Positions 58,061 to 64,000 of a stretch of 64,000 nucleotides of DNA are shown one piece after another. A program made the position numbers and the translations under genes. Position 1 is the stretch's first letter. Each line of letters opens with the position of its first letter. Under the pieces are notes generated by a model. It had not been told where the DNA came from. It did no database searches and worked only from the letters and a program-made list of their open reading frames with translations. The stretch is from the NCBI GenBank assembly GCA_009760855.2, contig WPIO01000075.1, forward strand, positions 1,777,501 through 1,841,500, written 5' to 3'. This stretch comes from Cristatella mucedo (Eukaryota; Bryozoa; Phylactolaemata; Cristatellidae).

Positions 58061-58319
58061 ATAGAAACTTTGAGCGTAGACCGCTAACTGAGCGAACAGT
58101 AGGGGGACACTTAAATAGAACCCGACCGGACTAGTAGACATTGATCAGCGATTGACGACACTACGCTAATGCCTAGCACAGAGGATCGGCCGAGCTATCT
58201 GATCCATATTTGTAATCGCCTTTAACTATCCAATCCTGCTTTAAGCTAGGTTCACTAGTTTGTTAGTTAGTGCTTCATACTTAACTGACGTCACGTTTGA
58301 GATAGACTTCGCGCTATAA

Positions 58320-58887
<568 letters not shown>

Positions 58888-58894
58888 ACATACG

Positions 58895-59285
58895 TAACTC
58901 CTTCCCGACCTGCGTCAGAACATCCCCCGACCTGACCAAATTTAAAAGGAACCTAAAAACACACCTACTTAGGACAGCATTTAGCTGGTCCCTGTGATTC
59001 GTCCTTGATGTGCTTATGCTTGCTGACGCTGTGCATGGGTCCCTGTGATTCGTCCTTGATGTGATTATGCGTGCTGACACTTTGCATGCTGCCACTAACC
59101 ACATTTGCATGCTGACCCTGTGCATGTCACCCCTAACCATATTATTAAATTTGTTTGTTTTTCAAGCATGATTTTACTTACCATTCAATTGCATTTCACT
59201 TTGCAGCAAATGTAAAGCGCCTAGAGAGAAAGTTCTCTGAGGGCGCTTTATCAAGTGAATTATTACTATTATTATTATTATTATA
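58895..59285 (+). mobile_element. L2-like LINE 3' end with internal 51-bp duplication
   Basis: It begins in the ORF2 end (CTTCCCGACCTGCGTCAGAA), then the 3' UTR. The block starting GGTCCCTGTGATTCGTCC at 58987 is repeated at 59038. The stem-loop TAAAGCGCCTAGAGAG has lost part of its inner loop and is followed by (ATT)n. Confidence 0.85.
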
Positions 59286-59759
59286 ACATAGTGCTACGAG
59301 GGTACAGCAATGATTAGTTTGAAAAGGGAGTGTAGTTGCTAATGTGCATATGTAGCTGCCACATGCTCTCTTATAGTAAAAATTGAACATTGAAACTCCA
59401 GAAACACACAGGACTATGAGCTTGTTGAGTTTTTTAAAGAGAGGAAGTAGCATTCCAGTAGTTTTCCCTTTGCTGTTGCCTGAAATGTCTACTGGCGCCT
59501 GGGGCGCTGAACTCAAAACTCAGCGTTGACATACTCGAAAGCTGCCAGAAAAATCATTACCAGTCTAAATGCAGGCTGCGAAGGAATTTGAAAAGCGCAG
59601 TACTTGCGTCAATATAATCTGCCCCTGATTCTTCAAGAGGGGGAGTGAGGGTGCTTGCTATATGGGGCTGCTCACGAGCTAGGTCTGTGAACCAGGTCAG
59701 GTTGATCTTTCAAGGCTAAGTTTAAGCTTTCGCGACTTTCCACTGGTGCAAGCTGTTAA

Positions 59760-60260
59760 CAAAAGCAATGACATTTGTATAGCCGAACAGGAAGTGAGAT
59801 CTTTCTTAAGGCAATTTACATAAGCTGTAAGATAATCATGTCAATACGGTTATTGATAACTTACAAAATGTCAGCACTATACAGAACTCGGAGGGCAATT
59901 CTCACAGACCCAGTAAATAATGAGAGGAGCAAGTTCGCTTTTAGCTTCTGTTTAAATTTCATCGCCTTGTTGGATGGCGTAACATCAGTCGGAAGGGTAT
60001 ACCATGCTTTCGGACAACATGAAATAGGCATGATCACTAAGAGCTCTGAGTTGTTCGAAAGGCACAGCTAATTGACTTTAGTCAGAGTAGTCGAAGGTAT
60101 GATGTCTAGCCTAAATAAGAAGTCTAGTTTGAATATGCAGGCTGGAGCAAGAAAATGTAAGTAATGTAGCAAATGCAAAACTGAGGACAGAAAATCCTGG
60201 TTAAAGATGTTGGCACAAACTTTAAGCGCCTTATCCCACTGACCGGAAGACCTGAAGGCA
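59760..60260 (-). pseudogene. Diverged LINE ORF2 C-terminal remnant
   Basis: The minus strand reads CPKAWYTLPTDVTPSNKAMKF and then KQKLKANLLLSLFTGSVR, matching AWNSLPTRVT..FKRNLKTHLF of the main family. The rest resembles the 10.8 kb and 22 kb remnants, so a second, older LINE lineage is likely. Confidence 0.6.
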
Positions 60261-60470
60261 GCGAGTAAGAAGGTTCAACCGGAATTTCGTAAATGCCCAG
60301 AGCAGCCTCGACGTGACGTCTCTAAATGAGCACTCATGTTGTCTAGCGATTGTGCAGTTAATGAAAAGAAGAAAATACGAGTTGAAGTTGATTCTCTACC
60401 TTCTTGATGTAATAATATAAATTACATGCTCCAAGTTGAAAGTGCAAGCTGTGCATATTCTTTGGTGGGC

Positions 60471-60643
60471 CGTGATGGCACACTAGGTGTGGAGATTGCT
60501 CTTCACGACCTCGGTCTCGTGGTCGCTGGTTGGAATCCTTCGGTGGGCGATCCTGTATTGCCGCTGCGAGCCATGGTGATAGCCCTTAAGGATCTTCTGC
60601 CGTTCTACAAAACGAGGCCGTTTAATGTGCTAGTACTTTCTAG
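60471..60643 (+). mobile_element. SINE family A
   Basis: CACGACCTCGGTCTCGTGG, GCTGGTTGGAATCCTTCGG (B-box region), GCCGCTGCGAGCCATGGTGA, TAGCCCTTAAGGATCTTCTG and GAGGCCGTTTAATGTGCTAG. The 88-codon frame across it is incidental. Confidence 0.75.
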
Positions 60644-60706
60644 AGCGGACATTTTCCTGCCATTCGGCCACTTTAGCTTCACCGTCGCCTAATTCGTTGC
60701 CAAAAA

Positions 60707-60834
60707 TAGCGGGACGCAAGAGAACATAGATATAATAGGATACAATAAAATAGCGGGACGCAAGAGAACATAGATATAAAAGGATACAATAAAATAGCGG
60801 GACGCAAGAGAACAAGAAAGCCGATCCAGTCTTA
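60707..60834 (+). repeat. Tandem repeat, 44-bp unit, 2.6 copies
   Basis: TAGCGGGACGCAAGAGAACA starts units at 60707, 60751 and 60795. Copies 1 and 2 differ at one base (ATAATAGG/ATAAAAGG). Confidence 0.95.
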
Positions 60835-60839
60835 ACCTT

Positions 60840-61930
60840 CTGCAGCCAATCTAGGCTAGATACGTCATTGAAAGCACTGTCAACCAAGATTATCGATGGC
60901 GTCCTGCTAACTCAAACTTGAAGCCCCACTGGCTGATGCAGCTCGATAAAAATCGGGCTCAGCATACTTATGGCGCCAATAATAAATAGAATTTATTTGG
61001 AAGTTGCTCTCAAAGTTGCTCACAACTTCTTCACCCTCCTGTTAAAAATCAGCAATATACGGTCGCCAAACTAGTACGATTATACTTATAAAAAGTCCCC
61101 GATAAAAATGCTCACTTGAATTCTTTTGGCCACATGCCCTCAGATTAAGTACAATTTCCCAGAATAAAGCACCAACTGTTAAGGCTTCTTCGAACGAAAA
61201 GCATGGTGTACATTAGTATTATTAAAGCAAAAAAATTTTGAAAAACTTTAGGTCTATAGAAATTACTACAATTTTTAAATTAATCTAGATATCATGAGTG
61301 CTAATGAAATTTAAAAGTAGGACGCAATTTGTGCATTTTGACCTACATACTCTCACAGATTCCTGACTCGGGAGCACTAGTTTGATAGATTTGTTTGATC
61401 AAACGACTAATTTAGCTCATTTTTATGCTCATGTAGCTTGCAATGCATTACGGGAGATGGTGGCGTCCACGCCAGCATCTTCCGAAGTGTCCGCTGCCCC
61501 GCTCTGAACTAGGGTTGACACAAGCCAGTGTAAGTCAGTCACGTGAGCAGTAACCAGCTTCATCTCCAAGGCCTAAAATGGAGTGTTTGTCATAGTTGAC
61601 GAAAATTGCCGCCAGGTCCTTGATATGCTAACTTTGATGAATTATTTTCTGTGAAAGAAGTAGTATTACGATGAAGCCCCAACATTTGCAACCGGGCTAA
61701 GTCACAGGCTTGTCCTATCATCCCGTCGCTGTACCTATAGTTGCATAAGTATGCTGTTTGCAAAATGTAGCCTCCTCTGAGCCATGTTGGTGCTGCTACT
61801 CAGGTTCCTCAAGGCCAATAGAGATTGCAGGATTATTAAAAGGCGTGCCTCTGACTGTAGGGAACAGGAAGCTTACCCAAGCGAAAGTCGGAACCTATAG
61901 TTTTGGGACATCGGTTGCTGTGGTAAAGCC
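60840..61930. other. Unassigned intergenic sequence
   Basis: There is no recognised gene, RNA or repeat. Confidence 0.4.
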
Positions 61931-61937
61931 TCTAGCT

Positions 61938-62003
61938 TAGACGAACACACGCACACACACACACGCTCACACACACACGCACGCTCACACACACACATAT
62001 ATG
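61938..62003. repeat. (CA)n microsatellite with GCTC interruptions
   Basis: ACACACACACACGCTCAC is repeated with short breaks and ends in ATATAT. Confidence 0.9.
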
Positions 62004-62189
62004 TAAAGAATTTACTGATAAAATAATGGTTGTCTAAATTATTTAAACACGTTAAGTCGCGTAGTGGATATGCTCCTGATTGCAAACTTTAACTGTTGTA
62101 ATTGTGGCTGCTTGGCCTCAAACTCATGGCCATCAACATACACACTCATTCAAGAAGCGCAGACGAATGTGCTTGAGTCTCTTGCCAGA

Positions 62190-62290
62190 GAAAATTTGAA
62201 GCAAAACTTTAAAGGCATTTGTCTCCGTAGCCGGGTCGGAATGTGAATCTGGCCTGTAACCACAACGCTGACAATTAGGCCAATCACGTG
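62190..62290 (-). mobile_element. tRNA-like SINE head, tentative
   Basis: The minus strand reads TTGGCCTAATTGTCAGCGTT (A-box region) and GGCCAGATTCACATTCCGAC (weak B-box). No body could be matched to families A or B. Confidence 0.35.
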
Positions 62291-62369
62291 TGAGTAGGCT
62301 CTGGTAGGCCGGTGCGTTTCGTTGTGTATGTTCGTTAGTATAGTGTGTCTGGGCGTATGCGCATGGCCA

Positions 62370-62620
62370 GGCGTGCGTGCGTACGTGCGTGCGTGTGTAT
62401 GCTTGTGTGTGTGCGTGCGTGCGTGTGTATGGCGTGCGTGCTTGCTTGTGCGTGTGTGTGCTAGTGTGCCTGCGTGCGTGCGTGCGTGTTTGTGCTTGCG
62501 TGTGTGTGTGTGTGTGTGTGTGCATGGGCGTGTGTGTGTGTGTGTGCATGCGTGCGTGCGTATGTATGGGCGTGCGTGCGTGCGTGCGTGCGTGTGTGTG
62601 TGTGCTTGCGTGTGTTCGCC
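62370..62620 (+). repeat. (GTGC/GTGT)n microsatellite
   Basis: Mixed GTGCGTGC, GTGTGTGT and GTATG blocks make Cys/Val and His/Thr artefact frames on the two strands. Confidence 0.95.
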
Positions 62621-62624
62621 TAAG

Positions 62625-63790
62625 CTAGAGGCTTTACCAGTGAACCTCCTCTAAAGTTAATTACAAAGTTAGAGTGTGCCTACTACGAAGGCGCTCGCTC
62701 GTGCATTTAAGTACGAATAGAATTTGCGAGGCATACATAGCCATAAACGTGTAATATGACCATAACTGCTGATGAGTATGAGACAATATTTGAAACTAGT
62801 GCTTAAAATGCAGCTCGTACCTGCGGATAAGTCTACCTCGGCATATACTTACAGCACTATATCCTGAGAAATAAATACCCTATGTAGCAACTAGACGACG
62901 ATAAGGCAAATCTAGAACTGCTAGAATAATAGTCATTTACATGGCTCCGTTAAAACTAGCTACGTTTGTGACGCTAGCATCGTCTTCTTACCTGCAGTCT
63001 GCAGCTGCGGCTAGTTTTTAGACGAAGAAGTGAATCAAACTCCCGGGCGAAAGCGAATAGGGGCCAGCCTCAGCAATCTGTCTTTAAGTATCCGTCTTTT
63101 CAGCTTATCAGGCCTGGAGCTGCTAAATACAGTTCTGAATAGATACGGCCCCTGATATCTGAACCTTTGACCAGCTGAAAAAGGCTCCAGCACGGTATTC
63201 GACCAGAAGGGACGATATCTAGGACACAGGGGATGAGCAGGAGACGCGGCGCTTAGTCAAACTAGGCATTTCTTCAAAGCTTTGCTAAGAATGTATGCAA
63301 AGTCTCCCTATCAGTGCTTGAATGCTAACTACCTTAACGTTCAGAGGTACAAGCTGGCTTTGAGCCATGCACGCTACTTGGTTAGCGGTTGGTGACGCAC
63401 CCGATTAGTTGCTCCAATTTTAAATGAGAAACATGACTAAAGCTTAAAGCCCGGGCTCAAATTTACTCGAGGTGCCAGAATCTAAAAGCATGACTGGCGC
63501 ATATTTTATAGCTCACTTTTCATGACCAGACTTAATTTCACGAGCCTTCACACTCTCCTGAGAATGTCGACTGGTGATCATGGATTATCATGAGACACCT
63601 TAAAAGTTCCTTCACCGTTCCACCCATCATTCCTTTGTAGACTCTGTTATGGCAGCATCGACAGCTATCTGCCAGAAACAATCATTGTATAAAATTATTT
63701 GATGTATCTTGTATCATTCTTGCTTGACCGGTTGACTGTTTTGGCAGCGTCACTAATGCCAAGAATGCAATCGTCGAGTGTAGACACATT
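62625..63790. other. Unassigned intergenic sequence
   Basis: No recognisable gene or repeat family. Confidence 0.4.
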
Positions 63791-63794
63791 AATT

Positions 63795-63900
63795 GAGCTC
63801 CTTGAAGATCCTTAGCTAGCCATAGACATACGTGGACCCTGGCCACAGGCATGGATCGAACCACACTTTTAGCTGAAAGGTCAGTCCGCTCAACTGCTCC
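63795..63900 (-). mobile_element. tRNA-like SINE head (family C), tentative
   Basis: The minus strand reads GAGGAGCAGTTGAGCGGACT (A-box region) and GTGTGGTTCGATCCATGCC (good B-box at about 63847-63858). The sequence after it does not match families A or B. It does not fold as a full tRNA by eye. Confidence 0.45.
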
Positions 63901-64000
63901 TCAATCTTTCTCTTGGTGAGCAGCTTTCGGTAAGGATTTTAAGGATATTCAAGACACGTCTGTCATGGCTTTGTAGAGAGTTTGCACACTCACCAATAAT

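Overview
The window is animal nuclear DNA, almost certainly from an invertebrate. It has a spliced gene with GT-AG introns, CpG-rich blocks, many long microsatellites, L2-like LINE fragments with (ATT)n tails, and tRNA-headed SINEs. A fragment of a small cysteine family that I know mainly from arthropod and cnidarian genomes points the same way. I cannot name the species. There are no operons, ribosome binding sites or CRISPR arrays, and most long open frames are by-products of simple repeats or GC-rich stretches.

Layout. 1-965: an 11-bp satellite and GACA/GA repeats. 1010-4330: CpG-rich DNA enclosing a roughly 1-kb block (1826-2830) with C-rich arrays at its ends in inverted orientation, a degenerate TTTAGGG array and CA/TA/GT repeats. 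4.3-32 kb: repeat-rich intergenic DNA with L2-like LINE pieces (largest 17.3-18.9 kb), two SINE families, a possible hAT-like end, a 21-bp minisatellite and long CT, AAAT and AT runs. 32.9-35.3 kb: a decayed paralogue of the main gene. 36.8-38.1 kb: another LINE. 39.5-40.0 kb: a hexanucleotide array. 40.3-41.2 kb: stacked LINE 3' ends and a SINE. 42.7-43.0 kb: the cysteine-family fragment. 43.5-44.5 kb: a CpG island leading into the main gene at 44.5-49.4 kb. 49.4-64 kb: LINE and SINE remnants, a CA/TA repeat of over 500 bp, and small tandem repeats.

The most interesting content is the gene pair. Seven coding exons at 44589-49362 join into one 320-residue frame. It encodes a secreted, Ala/Val/Leu-rich, probably all-helical protein with two cysteines near the N-terminus. 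I do not recognise the family. About 10 kb upstream, exons of 103, 86, 121 and 193 bp line up without gaps with exons 3-6 of the intact gene (103, 86, 120 and 193 bp). They carry stops, a one-base insertion and lost splice sites, and a decayed exon 2 and the exon 1 donor are also visible. This looks like a tandemly duplicated family with one living and one dead member, and perhaps a third relic near 54.8 kb. The LINEs and one SINE family share a 3' stem-loop, consistent with SINE mobilisation by the LINE machinery.
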